In this document: positions 30,690 through 41,422 of the stretch, in pieces
Position numbering within the stretch: position 1 is the first letter of the stretch
Layout of the letters: each line of letters opens with the position of its first letter
Assembly (NCBI GenBank): GCA_949825065.1
Contig: OX463866.1
Span: 1,503,001 to 1,567,000, forward strand
DNA length: 64,000 bases
Origin: Odontocerum albicorne
Taxonomy: Eukaryota; Arthropoda; Insecta; Trichoptera; Odontoceridae
Direction of reading: 5' to 3'
Notes under the pieces: generated by a model
Told to the model about the DNA's origin: nothing
The model's database searches: none
What the model saw: only the letters and a program-made list of their open reading frames with translations
Translations under genes and position numbers: made by a program

Positions 30690-31200
30690 GAGATGCCCGA
30701 ATTGTCGCTCTCCTGTCCTGATGCAAGCTCGGCATCTCCTCAAAAATGATCGCTTCAGCAATCTCACACTGTGCGTCGAAATTTCACGGGCAGCTTGCGT
30801 ACGTAGTCTCTTGGTAACAGGGTCTGTACGCGTTGAATGTGGTAGGGATGAAATGCATATATTTTTAATAATATGTGCACGGTAGTTTTTGGTATACCCG
30901 TACGCTGTTGGTATTTTGGATCATCCGCACGGAAGTTGACGGGTCATCTTCCCTTTTCTGCAAAATTGTATCATCATGTACAGTTTGAGACCGCCCTTCA
31001 CAACCACATCGGCCAGGGATTCTGCCTTCCATGTACGCGTTGTGAGTTCTGATGAATACCCCATAGTTAGGATGCCTGCGATTAGGGAAACGTTCTGCGT
31101 AAAGTGCTGCAGCTGCACTGGCACTACGACCCGCTTCGCCACAAATTAAATGCATTTCGGCATACTCACGTGTAGTATAGCCAAAATTCCGGTTCGCCAT
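30690..31200 (-). pseudogene. DUF4817 / helix-turn-helix N-terminus of an IS630-like transposase
   Basis: ATG at 31200 on the minus strand opens 111 codons. MANRNFGYTTREYAEMHLIC, GEAGRSASAAAALYAERFPN and RRHPNYGVFIRTHNAYMEG match the insect DUF4817 pattern (YTxxEYADMHxxYGEAxGN...YxERFPNRRHP). DDPSTSVRMIQ follows, resembling the second helix-turn-helix. The frame ends at 30865, and further related residues (for example AARELDAQCEIAEAIIFEEMPSL-like) appear in another phase to about 30690. The DDE catalytic domain is absent. Confidence 0.7.
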
Positions 31201-32689
31201 GTTAGTAATAGTTGCTTGTCACCACAGGATGCAAAAAGTCAAAGAGGAAGCCAAGTAGATAAACACAACAAAATCCAGGGGAACGCCGAAATATTAAGTT
31301 CACACAAGTCCAAATCGATAGGCAAAACAAAGTCCGGGTCCAAAGCAAAAACAGTAGGTATGAAAACAATAACTTACGAGAAAGGAGATGCGACGTGCAC
31401 AGTGTAAGGTATCGTACTGATAGTCTAGGCTTACACGTTTTGACACGAAAAAGAGCGAGAGAGCAAATGGACGCCATTTGCTATCTATCTTACCTTTTGT
31501 TTTGTTTAAACCAATCGGTGGTAGGTAGGGAAATCTTGCGTTAAAATAAGACATTGCTAACACGAATTACAACAGTTAATAGGTGACAGAAACAAAATGA
31601 AGTAGATTTTGCATTTAATACCTTTCATTTAAACTTTGGTCAGAATCAGCTTCTTTTGAATAAAAAATAGTATTATTTCGTTTTCCGTAAATGAATCTAA
31701 TAGTTCTATTTTAAATTCTAAAATCTAGTATTCTAAAATCTCCATTAAATGAGCAACTTTTTAAAGTATTGTAGTATTTTGGAAATGCCCAGAACAATTT
31801 TTCTACCATAGAAGGCCAAAGTTTAGCGTAAAAATTTTAATTAAGATTTTTTTTATTTTTCATGTAATTTTTTTGTACACCCCTAATAATTTTGGAAATC
31901 ATTTTGTATGCGATAGATAAGGCTACTATTCAAAAGTATTTCATGATAAAATAATAACGAAAATGGTGATTTGTACACAACGCAGCAAAAAATTTGATGC
32001 AAGGTAGGGATTTTACGAAATTTTTCAAAAGTCCGAATAACTTAAAAATGGTAAGGTTTTTACTGAGGTCAAGTTTTAATATTCTGATAGGTCTTGACCC
32101 AATCTATCATCACCCTAAATATGATTCACTCAATATACAGAGTGTCCCGTAGGACACCCTGTGTACTGTTTAACTTTAGATTTGACATATCAAATCTAAA
32201 GTTAAACAGATAAATAAAAATCTACAACTGAAGAATAAATATAAGATAAAATTGTAAAAACATCAAATAATTGAATATTTTCATAGTGCGTGGAGATAAA
32301 GAGAGAGGGGGAGGTCCCCACCACATTCCCGAAGCCACTCTTAGGACCGGCGGCCCTCCTATCAGCTTCACACGCAAGACAAACTTTAACTAGTTAAAAA
32401 TCAAAATCAAGAAAATAACAATTAAAAGAAAGCGTACGGTACAGTCTAATTGTTTTTGAAACATAAAAATACCATAAAAAAAGGTGGTGGAGCGCCGCTC
32501 CACCGCAAAAAAAAAACACTGATTAAAAGAGTTCATAAATACAAGTTACATATGTTATCTGAGATGCTGTTTTAAATATCAGTAAGATCAACATCAGGAT
32601 TGAGTTTACATAAAACTGTTTCTTCAAAATGAAAAATATTCTCTGTAAAAAATACTTCAAACTTATACTAATAATGCGTATTGTACGAT

Positions 32690-33460
32690 GTTATCATAGA
32701 TTTTTTCAGTAATTCTTTATGGCGTGGATACTTGGACCCTCACCTGAGCCACCATAAAATGAATAGAAGCATTTGAAATGTGGTATTACAACAGGAGAAT
32801 GTCAAAAATGTCATGAGTTGAAGAAATGAACAACGAAGAGGTCTTCAGACGTATGAAAACATACAAAAAAAGTACTCACTTGCATTAAGAGAAGATTGAA
32901 ATACTTTGGGCATTTCATGAAAGTTTAGGAGAGATGATGAGGATGTTAATTGGTAAATAAAACTTGTCGAAATTGGAATGTGAAAAGAGGAATTTTATTG
33001 CCAGACGTTGGTATTTATAATATTCCTGAATGTGTGCGGGAGTGCGCGCACGATATACCGCCGCCTCGTTTCTGCATTTACAATACGATGTGGGTATTCA
33101 TTCTGTTTTGAGAATCGGCGCCAAAGATGTGTTGCTTTCTCGTTTTGGCATGTAATGCGCTCTCAGATTGATAGTGAGTAGATTGACCGGCGTGTGGACC
33201 TTGCACTTGTTTGTTTCACATTGTTAAGGTATGCAAAGGTCGTCTCGCCGGTCATTGACCGCGCATACGAACGAAACAAATATGAAATCATCCAAATCAC
33301 ATTGTAGTGGAAGATATGTTATAATACAAGGAAATCAAAGTATAGACTCGTGACAAATTTAAAATAAACTTTATGATTATCAACCTCAAACTTGGAGAGG
33401 AACGATAAGAAGAAAATAATTTGGCATAGCGCTGTTTTCTGACACATTACAAGCATCTCA
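32690..33460 (+). pseudogene. RTE-like LINE C-terminus, degenerate and interrupted
   Basis: The plus strand reads LYGVDTWTL, then IEAFEMWYYNRRMSK and VEEMNNEEVFRRM, the usual ESWTL-LEAFEMWCYRRMLKISW-NEEVLxR order of an RTE-type LINE. The following GHFM segment is degenerate. The terminal TW-GTIRRK-FGIALF residues occur near 33380-33430. The 400 bp between (about 32960-33370) looks like inserted DNA of unknown type, GC-richer near 33030-33260. Confidence 0.55.
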
Positions 33461-33559
33461 AAAGTGCTTCTTAACTAACTCAACCTATTAAAGAAATGAG
33501 CGAGGTTAAAAAACTCCAATGTCGCTAATAAAAACGCCATCTGGATCCTTAAATTCAAA

Positions 33560-34030
33560 TGTAAAATTGTATAAAAGTGAAACTAGTCCATCACGATTCA
33601 TTTATCTTTTTCTTGAACGACCTCTAAGTCTTTTCTGGTCAACCTATAGCTCAAGCAACGATTGACCAACATACTCTTTGGGTCTTCTAGTGAATTGCCC
33701 GTACAATAGCAATGTTGTCTTCCTCAATTTATTGTTTATGGGTGCCACTTTGAGACTTCTGATATGTTTGTTTTGTACTTTGTCTTTAATAGTGACACCC
33801 ATCATTCACCTGAAGATGAACATCTCTGCTGCATCATACTTACATTATTGTCCTGTGGTATTCAATGAGCGTCATACCGCATCACCGGACGTGTAACACC
33901 TTTACTTACTTGGGTCTTCATCTTCAGTGGCATTCTTTTATCATAAGTTTCCAACTAAATCAGCAATTTTAAATCCGATTAACTGTACCCGTTGCCTTTC
34001 TCCCTTGAACTTTAATATAGGAACCAAGAT
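33560..34030 (-). pseudogene. Probable RTE-like LINE remnant
   Basis: The plus strand shows the complement pattern of an RT C-terminus: CGACCTCTAAGTCTTTTCTG (GRPRKDW-like region), TGCCCGTACAATAGCAATG (RLYGQ-like) and repeated ACTTTGAGACTTCTGAT. Frames are badly broken. Assignment rests on resemblance of arrangement to 4023-4532 and is weak. Confidence 0.3.
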
Positions 34031-34354
34031 AATTGAAGAGTTCGACTAGATTTTAGTCATGAAATAAAATTATATTTTATGTACATTGGATTTGAACTCA
34101 CGACCTTATTCTTAGCGAGAAACTGAATCTTACTTATTTAACTATTAGAGAAAAATAATATCATACCAATTTTTAAGTAAAACATTTGATTCAACATTTA
34201 TTTTTGATACACTTAATCTACTTAATCTGTTCTTAAAATCTTTTGGCGTAATGTGTTCTCAATCATTGAAAATGTTTATCCAAAGTACGCGTTTGTGTTT
34301 AAATACTAAATATTTACATGGTCATATGTATAAGCACATTCATTGTTTACAGTA

Positions 34355-34535
34355 ACCTGGCCGGTTTATTGATATGTGGATATATATATCTCAACCAACT
34401 AGAAAGGTATTACAATTGTTATAAGTAAAATTCAGACTGGAACCCTTTTTAAAATAAATCGATTACCAGCGGAAATTGAACTAGAAACTCCTGGCTTGCA
34501 ATTCAAGTATCTTACAAACTGGACCACGCTGGGTC
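34355..34535 (-). repeat. Degenerate tRNA-SINE
   Basis: CTGGCCGGTTTATTGATATG, CTCAACCAACTAGAAAGG, TTCAGACTGGAACCCTTTTT and CCAGCGGAAATTGAAC retain the SINE order, but the B-box complement has decayed. The copy lies about 255 bp upstream of the lin-7 start codon. Confidence 0.7.
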
Positions 34536-34790
34536 GTTTTGCTTTGTGGGCTAGAATTACATTTCTTATAAACATCAAAATGTAGGTATTTTTAAAGATT
34601 CTTGATGTGTTTATGGTACACAAAAAATTCCAATGTTAACATTGGCAACAAAAAAATTATAATGTTGGTATCACTGAGCCGAGAAAAAAAATATGTCCGC
34701 CTGATCTGTCAAAGTTTTATCAATACGTCAAATTGTTTGTTCTATAATCGTTTCTCGCGAAAAAATCGAAACTAAAGTATCAAAGCCGTC
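34536..34790 (+). promoter_or_regulatory. lin-7 upstream region / 5' UTR
   Basis: These 255 bp separate a SINE from the lin-7 ATG. No TATA box or initiator could be chosen with confidence. AATACGTCAAATTG at 34723-34736 is a possible ACGTCA (CRE-like half-site) near the likely 5' UTR. The start context is GCCGTCATGA. Confidence 0.3.
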
Positions 34791-35384
34791 ATGACGACTG
34801 TCGGTGAGCCTTTGACCTTAGCGAGAGACATCAAACGCTCTATAGAGCTGTTAGAAAAGCTGCAACAAAGTGGTGAAGTGCCAGCGACAAAATTAGCAGC
34901 GTTACAAAAAGTATTACAAAGTGACTTTTTGAACGCAGTTAGAGAAGTTTACGAACATGTTTACGAAACAGTCGACATCCAAGGATCTGCTGATATACGA
35001 GCGTCAGCTACTGCTAAGGCGACAGTAGCAGCATTTGCTGCATCGGAAGGACACGCTCATCCTCGCGTTGTAGAACTTCCTAAAACTGAGGAAGGACTCG
35101 GATTCAATGTAATGGGTGGTAAAGAACAAAATAGTCCTATTTATATATCTCGTATCATTCCTGGAGGTGTTGCAGACAGACACGGAGGACTTAAAAGAGG
35201 TGATCAATTGTTGTCTGTCAACGGGGTGTCTGTTGAAGGCGAAAATCACGAGAGAGCTGTGGAACTGTTGAAACAGGCTGTCGGCTCTGTTAAGCTGGTG
35301 GTCCGTTACACTCCCAAGGTCCTGGAAGAGATGGAGATGAGATTTGATAAGCAGCGTGCTGCACGCAGGCGACATAACTATTAG
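34791..35384 (+). CDS. lin-7: Protein lin-7 homologue (veli/MALS), complete, 197 aa
   Basis: Lin-7 is a small adaptor of the Lin-2/CASK-Lin-7-Lin-10/Mint complex. It works in basolateral receptor sorting, cell junctions and synapses. An L27 domain occupies about residues 10-65 ([35 protein letters not shown]) and binds the L27 of CASK/MPP-type MAGUKs. A PDZ domain spans about 92-175, with carboxylate-binding loop GLGF at 102-105 and the [18 protein letters not shown] helix. The basic C-terminus ends RRRHNY. Length is that of full-size insect and vertebrate lin-7. The start is the first ATG and gives the expected N-terminus. The whole CDS is one exon without any disabling change, so it is either a genuinely intronless gene or an intact retrocopy; no poly(A) tract or flanking duplication was seen. 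Confidence 0.97.
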   Translation: MTTVGEPLTLARDIKRSIELLEKLQQSGEVPATKLAALQKVLQSDFLNAVREVYEHVYETVDIQGSADIRASATAKATVAAFAASEGHAHPRVVELPKTEEGLGFNVMGGKEQNSPIYISRIIPGGVADRHGGLKRGDQLLSVNGVSVEGENHERAVELLKQAVGSVKLVVRYTPKVLEEMEMRFDKQRAARRRHNY

Positions 35385-35505
35385 TAAACGAAGTAATAAT
35401 CTTTAAGTGAAATTTAAAAGCGGTTTTTTTTATTTTACCTGAATTTCCATGGCTTTGTAGTTGAATGACTTAACCCTCTAATTCAACGGTCCGCAAACTG
35501 TGGTA

Positions 35506-35706
35506 CAATACCCGGCGATAAATAATACACATGGCTTTGTAGAGCGTCGTCTCTGTCACACAATGCGCCAAAAGTCCGGTATGCAACGACCCGATGGAAC
35601 ACATGTATGAAAGACAGAGACGACGCTCTACAAAGCCGAAGTTAGCCGATTATGATCGACAGTCTCTTTCTTAAGCCCGGTATGTATTACTTGCCGCCGG
35701 GTACTG
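35506..35706. mobile_element. TA-flanked palindromic MITE, copy 4, 3' of lin-7
   Basis: The 201-bp element runs from CAATACCCGGCGATAAATAA to TTGCCGCCGGGTACTG, with TA at 35504-35505 and 35707-35708. It begins 121 bp after the lin-7 stop codon, so it may lie inside the 3' UTR. Shared interior: CAGAGACGACGCTCTACAAA and GCCGAAGTTAGCCGATTATG. Confidence 0.88.
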
Positions 35707-35719
35707 TACTGCCCTCATA

Positions 35720-35935
35720 AGCAAAAACGCAGCTAATGGCAGCAAAAGTTAAGTTTTGAGAAAACTGCACTTTTATGTTTTTCATTGCTGCTTAAAAATG
35801 TCGTGATTCATAAACAAAAAAGCTGTAAAATGTGATTCATAAGCAAAAACGCAGCAAACGAATAGGCATTTGTTGTCTTTTTGCTTATGAATCACATTTC
35901 ATTGTTTTTTTGCTTAGAAAGCTAGTGTTTTATTA
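35720..35935. repeat. Short inverted and direct repeats (AAGCAAAAACGCAGC)
   Basis: CATAAGCAAAAACGCAGC occurs at 35716-35733 and 35839-35856. GTGATTCATAAGCAAAAA is inverted as TTTTTGCTTATGAATCAC at about 35877-35894. This makes a fold-back structure of roughly 200 bp of unknown origin. Confidence 0.6.
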
Positions 35936-36365
35936 AATTAAAAAAGACATTATGTCGATTTTTGTGTTGAAATAAATGGTTTTCTGTATTTTTTATGGAT
36001 TATGGTTCAGAATTTGATATGGAATATTGCCTCATACTTAGTTAAATTTCTGATTTTTCCCGTTAGCTACGTTTTTGATTATGACGGCAGTGTACTTGAG
36101 CCGCAGTCGTTGTTGATTTTTCCTGAATTTTCATGGCTTTGTAGTTGTATGATTTGGAATTCACACAGCCCAGCAAATTAAATTGTCGATACTTCAATAG
36201 AAAACTTCGAACGAAACAAAACTATCCTTTGACGCCACTAGATCGGAGTAGCCAATCAATCCGTAGATGTACCGATGTAAGGCTGAGTGGAGTTTGCTAT
36301 CATCGCAGTACCACAAAATGTGATCTGCGAATTAATCCAGCTGGACACAAAAATAACAGCAGGGC

Positions 36366-36644
36366 TAAGGTTCACCCATAGCGGTTTTTAGAATGAATAT
36401 ACCTACGTCACACACTGGCACACATTTGATTGTATCGGTGAATTTATTCCCGATTTTCACAAAATATCTCTGATGTGGCTGGCCAATAAGTGCTAATTAT
36501 TATTAATATTATTTTTTTCATTCAATGCGTAAATGTATTACGGAGGAATACCTAAAATCTGAACCCAGTATTTATTATATTTATAGAGATATTAAAGTTT
36601 TTAGAAGCAATGTGTACTAGTTACACATCACAGGGAAGGAAGGG
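36366..36644. mobile_element. One arm of the TTAA palindromic element
   Basis: From ACCCATAGCGGTTTTTAGAA through ACACATCACAGGGAAGG, this matches the right arm of 22047-23650 and 62120-62295. It ends in TTAA at 36645-36648. The inverted partner arm is missing, so it is a truncated copy. Confidence 0.75.
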
Positions 36645-36914
36645 TTAATAAGGTTTTGATTTCCATATTTCTGTTGTAACATGTACAACTGCAAAGCTAA
36701 ACTATATCAATTTCATCTAAATTATGTTGCGAATGGAACAGATTCTTAAAACTAGTTTCTAATTTAGTTTATATTTCTTTGTGTTTATCAACAATGGAAA
36801 TTTATATCAGTATTCTTATTTTGTGATTATAAATGCATTATTTATATGTAGATATAAAATAAAAAGATGTAATCTCTTTTTTTATGTTCATACTAATCTT
36901 TTTTTTTTAATTCA

Positions 36915-37090
36915 GAAGACGATCTCCGTGGCCTATTTGGTAAGACGGTTGTCTCCTAACCCAGAGGTTGCGGGTTCGATTCCTATTGAAACCCAGATTT
37001 AAAAAAAAAAAAGGGTTCCAGTCTGGTTTTCACTTAAGGCCTCTTTAACATCTTTCTGGTTGGGTGGAAGATATTGCCACATGGGAATAG
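36915..37090 (+). repeat. tRNA-derived SINE, best plus-strand copy
   Basis: CTCCGTGGCCTATTTGGTAA contains an A-box-like sequence, and GGTTCGATTCC (about 36974) is a consensus B-box, both characteristic of tRNA-derived Pol III promoters. After an A-run, the body has GGGTTCCAGTCTGG, TTTCTGGTTGGGTGGAAG and ATTGCCACATGGGAATA. It serves as the reference for the family's other copies. Confidence 0.85.
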
Positions 37091-37109
37091 TTGTATTGTA
37101 TACGACGAA

Positions 37110-37920
37110 AGTGTAGATATAGCAGCACCCAAACGAATCATGTATAAACTCGTATTATACAGTACAACCCTATAGGATTACTGCCACTCTGTAATCTCCT
37201 CCAACCAACCAAAAATATGTTTATGATACCTTAAGGCCGAGGCCACACCAAAGTGCTTCGTTAGGTGCTAAGCTAGGTTTTACGTGACTTATACTAGGTG
37301 ACTTCATATCTGGCCATACCAAAGTGCTACGCACAAATTCATTTGACAGTCGGGAGCGGTTGAGTCAACACACGATGTCACTCTCAAAACTAACCAATTT
37401 CATTACAACTTACCTTATCTTTATTTACTTCCTGTGCAACTTCATTCCAAAGTGATTTTATTACAGGTACATTTTTGTATCATTTGCTCGATGGGTTCCA
37501 CAAAGGCTCCCTTTTATACACAGCTGTTATTAAAACTTCCACCATCTTGTAAAATCACTCGGTGACACAATAAAATTAACTAACACGTCTATTCGCTAAG
37601 AGATTCACTAGGTGACTAATCGTCATGTAGCGTGGCGCGAAGCCTGCAGTGTGGCCACTGCGATAGTATGCGATGCGTTGGTTCGCTAGGATATGTCGCC
37701 TAACTCGCAGCGTAGCTCTAAGCACCAAGCGAGGCTCTTACCTGTGTGATCTCGTCCTTGGTGTTAACCGGACTGAAAATCTGTTTCTCTTTTTAAAAAC
37801 AGGATTTCGGCGTGAATCAATCGAACCCGCGGCGTCCAGGCTGGAAGACAGGTGACATACCAACTGGACTACGGAGATTGTCAATTTCGCAGACAATAAG
37901 CCCACCAGGTTGTACTGTAC
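37110..37920 (-). repeat. tRNA-derived SINE split by a Harbinger-like element
   Basis: SINE body sequence (CTGTAATCTCCTCCAACCAA and following) stops at about 37234. It resumes at 37758 with GTGTTAACCGGACTGAAAAT, the B-box complement (CAATCGAACCCG) and GGACTACGGAGATTG. The 523 bp between is the second copy of the PIF/Harbinger-like element. Confidence 0.78.
37235..37757 (-). mobile_element. PIF/Harbinger-like element, inverted second copy
   Basis: Ends GGCCGAGGCCACACC and GTGTGATCTCGTCC are inverted relative to each other and match 14293-14809. The minus strand contains the MADF exon (ATG, VEVLITAVYKREPLWNPS) ending at GTAAGT, but with one codon deleted and a TGA before the conserved YKN. It is inserted in a SINE. 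The 3-bp duplication is not clear. Confidence 0.75.
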
Positions 37921-38106
37921 TATATACAACAAAAAAGTAATACAATGCAACACAACCAATTCGTTTTTCTTTACAATTAAAAAAAAAAATAGATTTTTAT
38001 TATTCTATTTGTAATTGAATTTTCATTTTATTTCTAGATGCTATTAAATGTCAAAAAAATTGGTAGCTTTCGACAAATATAAAATAATTATTTTATTAGT
38101 ATTTTA

Positions 38107-38344
38107 ACCTCTAAGCGGGTGAGATTTTGTAAGTAAAATAAAAAAAAAGATTTTGTAAGCAATATAAATAATGTAATTGCGGCCGCCATATACAAAATAA
38201 TAGAATAGATAAAAAGATTTGAGTTATGTCCGTTTTATGGATAAATTCATGTATTCGGGAATAAAAACATTGGACGAACCGTGTACGTCCATACTCTCTT
38301 GAGGTAGAAATTCGCTTGCCGTACGGTCATACTCCTTTAGAGGT
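38107..38344. mobile_element. Possible TTAA-type MITE
   Basis: TTAACCTCTAAGCGGGTGAG at 38105-38124 and CTCCTTTAGAGGTTAG near 38332-38347 are roughly inverted, with TTAA/TTAG at the edges. The similarity is short and the call is tentative. Confidence 0.35.
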
Positions 38345-38489
38345 TAGAATTATAGTTTTTTCATGTATTTTTTAAGTGACATCCAATTGGCTTTTTTACT
38401 ATAATTTACTTAAAAATATCTGGCTATTATAATTGTTTAGAGTACAAAAATATATTCTGTATTGATGTTTTGTGATCAATGGAGATTAA

Positions 38490-39234
38490 CACGTTCCGTG
38501 CCGCAGTACATCTTGAGAAAATAAGTACCTGCGCCACTAAACAAATTATAGTTTATATTATGTATACATATATAGGCTTCATAAATAATGATTTATTTTT
38601 AAAAATAAACAGATTTTAGGTGATATTGTGAGCGTAGGTCACCGGTGACCTACGCGGCGTCGTACGGTAATACATGTATATACAACATTAACTTTTGTAG
38701 TCCAAACAAATTGTAGCATGCCTAATTTATTACTTATTATATTTTTTATTTATTTATGTAATATGCTATAGTGTTACGCCATAACATAATAATCTCTTAT
38801 GATTACTGAGACAATAGCTCCAAAAAAAAGGGTCACAATGTTGCATAGACAATGCACCCTCATAAATTTCCAGAGTGTGACAAATGGATGGTCCCATTCA
38901 TTATGTTATCCCTGGAATCTCTTCTATACCCCCTAGCCTAATTGTAGAGGCTAGTTTATCCTTGAAAAAAATAAACCGTAATAGCTTGCTCATGTACACC
39001 TGGAGGTTTATTAAAAATAATTGCATTTTCAAACAAAATTTTGGAAGTTTTTATGCGCATTATATTCAGGGGCGCCGTATAGGTCACATTCAATGTTAAA
39101 ATTCGTAGTTAATGTGACCGCTGGCGCACTGGGACTGTTTATAAAAAAAAAAACACGTAGGTCACCGGTGACCTATGTGGCGCCCTGGTCAAAAACATGG
39201 TAGGTCACCGGTGACCTACGCAGCGCGGAACGTG
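38490..39234. mobile_element. TTAA-flanked element with three AGGTCA-type palindromes
   Basis: The 745-bp element has inverted ends CACGTTCCGTGCCGC and GCAGCGCGGAACGTG and TTAA at 38486-38489 and 39235-39238, so it is piggyBac-like. Inside are three copies of TAGGTCACCGGTGACCTA, at 38635-38652, 39158-39175 and 39201-39218. The first is extended to a 24-bp perfect palindrome (38632-38655). The interior carries no recognisable protein. Confidence 0.85.
38632..38655. promoter_or_regulatory. Perfect palindrome of AGGTCA half-sites
   Basis: The core AGGTCA-CCGG-TGACCT is two nuclear-receptor-type half-sites facing each other with a 4-bp spacer. Two more copies lie near the right end of the same transposon. 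Binding is an inference only; the palindrome could equally serve the transposon. Confidence 0.4.
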
Positions 39235-39589
39235 TTAAAGGAAGGGTGTCAGTTTATCTTAAAGATGGGTGACGCATGTGCGTGTATGTTTATTTTGCGG
39301 AAGCTGTTGTACTTAATTGATTTATAACACTATGATCAAATCCAAATATTTTGTGTAGACAGTAATCCTCGGTTAATTTGAAATATTTAGTTCAAAAGAA
39401 TACAAATATTTCTAGTTTTACTGTTAACACTGTATAAATTAATTTTTATTAAAATATAATTAAAAATTGAAACTCTGAAAATATATTTTTAACCTATTTA
39501 TATTATACAGTTTTATATTATATTTTAAGTTATACAGTTTCAAGTTATATGTGACTCAACTTATTTATTTAACACTTTTATTGCAAATA

Positions 39590-39640
39590 CAATCTGGCGG
39601 GCTTATTGCCAGGCGGCAATCTCTTCCAACCAACGAGACA
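39590..39640 (-). repeat. Truncated SINE
   Basis: CAATCTGGCGGGCTTATTGC and AGGCGGCAATCTCTTCCAAC match the 3' body of the main SINE family. The rest is missing. Confidence 0.6.
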
Positions 39641-39839
39641 AAAAGTAAATGAAGCAAGTTACATGGCGCATAAAACATTCAAATAACTATCCATCCCCAC
39701 GAAATCATTAAACACATACGTGAGCATATGCCCACGAAACCAACAAAGACGGACAATCACCCGAACATTATTTTTCATATAAAGTGAGATATCATCAATA
39801 AAAAGGAAAGAAAGGGACGGTGGAGAGGAAAGGAAAAGA

Positions 39840-40140
39840 AAAATCAGGAATGAAACACGTTATTTTACTGACTAGAAATTAAGAGTTTTTTCAGTCGCTT
39901 CTTAAAGCATGCCAAGGACGGAGCGAGTCTTATATTGGTCTGTAACTGATTCCAGAGTCTCACTGACTGGACAGTAAAGGACGACGTAAAAAAAGAGGAG
40001 CGGTGAACTGGAAAGGCCAATAGATAATCTCTGTTTGAGCGTAGCGCTAATCCATGATTGGAAAGGCATTGAAAATTTTCGGTGTGATAAGAGGGGGCGG
40101 CAGGACAGTTAAGGATATTATACAATAGACAGTATGTGAA
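39840..40140 (-). pseudogene. jockey-like LINE C-terminus
   Basis: A minus frame of 86 codons (39865-40125) reads MYNILNCPAAPSYHTENFQC, LSNHGLALRSNRDYLLAFPV and RLWNQLQTNIRLAPSLACFK to a stop. It is the closest thing to an open C-terminus for this LINE. The 3' flank down to about 39700 is shared with 20430-20580, so it includes the LINE 3' UTR. Confidence 0.75.
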
Positions 40141-40843
40141 TTTGGCATTCTGGGTATACCGAAACTAACTTAGTTCGTAATATCCCTGAAGATGATTCGC
40201 ATATGATTTGAAACTAGTTGGATTAAATATATATTTTCAAATGAATTAAACATTGTTTCAAATTTTAATTATATTTGTAAAAAAAAATATTGTTTATGAA
40301 GTGATTTCATACAGGTTTTAACAGTTTTTTTTTTTTTTGTGTATACTTTTTTAATGCCTTATTACATAATTGTCATATATTATAAATAAATGGGGATGGA
40401 CATATTTCAAATCCGTGACTAGCAAGTAAATGGTTGCTGAAGACATTCTACCATGGAAGCTGTCTCGTGATGGTGCCGAGACTTGCTTGGAGTTGTAGAG
40501 CTATAGATGTATGGATAGATAACTTAATACAGTAGACTCTCTATTATCCGGGGACAGCCTAATCGGATTGCGAAAAAAATCCGATTTATTTTTATGATAT
40601 TTCGAAATATCTAAAATGTAAATTTTTTTTTGCTACTAAATATGTAATAGAAAACTACATACATGCCGTTTCTCTGTTGCAATAGGCAGATAGGTATTCC
40701 TATCTCACCTCGATATGTAACAGAAAACAAAACTGGTGAAATTGTGAATACACCATCAACAGGGATTTTCAATTTTTTCATATTATTTGGATACGCTTAG
40801 ATTCAGTGTTGACACAAGTGAACATGTGCATCACAATATTGTA

Positions 40844-41422
40844 TATACGAAAGAAAATGTAGCATGGTCCCTGTGACGTTTCACAAATTAGCCCCAATAC
40901 AACCTTGTAATGACATTCAGTAATTTTAATTATTTTATCAACTTTTATATAAGCCTCGATTCTAATAAATAGCAAGTTATTTAGGTAAATACATTACATA
41001 AAACTAACAATAGTGACAAATTAATACATTTGGTTACAAATTAGCAAAAATATGTCAGTTTGTTAAAATAAAATAATATTTGGCGACGTTCGTCAAAAGT
41101 CACTACGTTAATCTGCATTGGCTAGGGATGAGGTATACGATAATTGGATTTTCGATTTTTTTTTATACATAAAATTAAATATTCGTAATTAGTATTAATT
41201 CATAGTGGATTTTGGCCTATTTAAAGATAGAAACAAATCGTACAATACATTAGAAAGTCAGTATAATGAAAATTAGGAATTAAAACTTCAGTTTAGAGAA
41301 AAGCCATTTTTCCATTTATAAAAAAAACCATTCGATTTGTAAAAAAAAACGATATTACCCCATCCCTTTGAGACATGACATTTAAAACGTCACAGGGACC
41401 ATGCTATATTTTCTTGAGTATA
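40844..41422. mobile_element. GTAGCATG MITE, copy 2
   Basis: Terminal repeats AAGAAAATGTAGCATGGTCC and GGGACCATGCTATATTTTCT bracket the same interior as 28153-28716, at high similarity. Non-coding. Confidence 0.82.

Larger units (their letters stand above)
29325..32420. mobile_element. 3.1-kb fold-back element with DUF4817-type transposase N-terminus
   Basis: The left part (29325-30590) and right part (31590-32420) are inverted copies. Shared segments include CTAGTGCAAGTTTGTCTTGT against its complement near 32380, ATTGGGTCAAGACATACC, TTTGGAAATCATTTTGTATG and CTAAACTTTGGCC. The left arm is longer because its outer 403 bp is duplicated. Within the arms, CAGGGTGTCCTACGGGACAC is itself nearly palindromic. 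The single-copy centre (about 30600-31590) encodes the start of a transposase on the minus strand. No clear target duplication was found. Confidence 0.7.

Noticed and set aside
31150..31407. Plus-strand ORF rich in lysine and serine
   Set aside because: It overlaps the 5' region and start of the minus-strand DUF4817 transposase and has no recognisable features of its own.
35004..35375. 123-codon minus-strand ORF opposite lin-7
   Set aside because: It is the shadow of the lin-7 coding sequence on the other strand, with no recognisable protein features.
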